From: Candidatus Woesearchaeota archaeon
Lineage (GTDB): Archaea; Nanobdellota; Nanobdellia; Woesearchaeales; UBA525
DNA length: 6,096 bases
Direction of reading: 5' to 3'
Assembly: GCA_023252315.1 (NCBI GenBank)
Contig: JAJPEB010000082.1
Span: forward strand, 1-6,096
Shown here: positions 5,816 through 6,096 of the stretch, piece after piece
Position numbering within the stretch: the stretch's first letter is position 1
Layout of the letters: each line of letters opens with the position of its first letter
Translations under genes and position numbers: made by a program
The notes under the pieces: model-generated
Database searches by the model: none
What the model was told of the DNA's origin: nothing
Seen by the model: only the letters and a program-made list of their open reading frames with translations

Positions 5816-6096
5816 AAGAACACCGACGGTCTCGTGCAGAGCATGAGCGCGAGCAGCGCCGCAGTCACCCCGGCGCAGCCGAGAGCGAACCCGGCGAACC
5901 CCGCCGGCTTGGCGACCGCCTCTTTCCCCTCCACGAGCTCCTCGAAGAGCATGTAGCTGAACCCCGCGAGCACGGCGAGGTTGAGGAGCACGAAGATCGG
6001 CATGAAGAGGAGGATCCTGTCCGTGAACATCATCACCGTGATCATCGACCCCATCGTGCCGCCCGAGACGCGGGCGATGTTCGAGGCGGCGGTGTC
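5806..6096 (-). CDS. Membrane protein upstream of copA, N-terminus cut by window edge
   Basis: The frame is open from the right edge (96 in-window residues) to TGA 5808-5806. The first ATG inside is at 6054, but no clear Shine-Dalgarno precedes it and the 14 codons before it read naturally (they include NIARVSGGT), so the gene most likely begins outside the window. Two membrane helices are evident: in-window residues about 27-51, starting with I-L-L-F-M-P-I-F, and about 64-87, Gly/Ala/Leu-rich with a Cys at 74. They are joined by a short charged loop (FEELVEGKEAVAKP). A Met-rich stretch (MGSMITVMMF, 15-24) precedes the first helix. The protein ends four residues after SVF-type hydrophobic sequence, with no cytoplasmic tail domain. 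I do not recognise the family. Its 6-nt spacing to copA points to one operon and perhaps a role in copper transport or membrane assembly, which is inference from position. Confidence 0.65.
   Translation of the reverse strand, partial: DTAASNIARVSGGTMGSMITVMMFTDRILLFMPIFVLLNLAVLAGFSYMLFEELVEGKEAVAKPAGFAGFALGCAGVTAALLALMLCTRPSVFLGG

Overview
The window is very GC-rich and looks archaeal. It carries a Nip7-like PUA protein and a Dph6-type diphthine-ammonia ligase, both typical of archaea and eukaryotes. Upstream of several genes there are BRE/TATA-like promoters instead of bacterial -35/-10 boxes, and the best ribosome binding site is the exact complement (GGAGGTGA) of the archaeal 16S tail. The lineage cannot be fixed from the sequence. 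A compact-genome archaeon, for example of a DPANN-like group, is a guess from the tight packing and the number of unrecognised small proteins.

Left half (1-2821, + strand): the 3' part of an unrecognised coiled-coil protein gene (1-1275) overlaps by 29 nt a Nip7-like PUA-domain gene (1247-1717). Next comes dph6 (1759-2469), the last enzyme of diphthamide synthesis on elongation factor 2. A small unrecognised helical protein gene follows (2492-2821). Both dph6 and the small gene have a TATA-like element centred about 25-26 nt before their ATG, which predicts leaderless mRNAs; the second TATA element overlaps the dph6 stop codon. Nip7-like and Dph6 proteins both serve the translation apparatus.

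Right half (2874-6096, - strand): a copper-handling cassette converges on the first block. In transcription order it has a partial membrane-protein gene running off the right edge (6096-5806). A complete P1B-1 copper-exporting ATPase, copA (5799-3565), follows only 6 nt later. After a 142-nt gap comes a secreted or membrane-anchored Met/His-rich small protein (3422-2874). That gap holds three inverted repeats, a TATA-like element and a perfect Shine-Dalgarno. The best repeat (9-bp arms, 3-nt spacer) sits between the predicted TATA box and the predicted transcript start of the small protein gene, a position suited to a repressor operator.

The working picture is that CopA pumps Cu(I) out of the cytoplasm while the Met/His-rich protein on the outer face of the membrane binds or hands on the metal. 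The partial upstream membrane protein is translationally coupled to copA and its role is unknown. No metal-responsive regulator, copper chaperone, tRNA, rRNA, CRISPR array or mobile element was seen.
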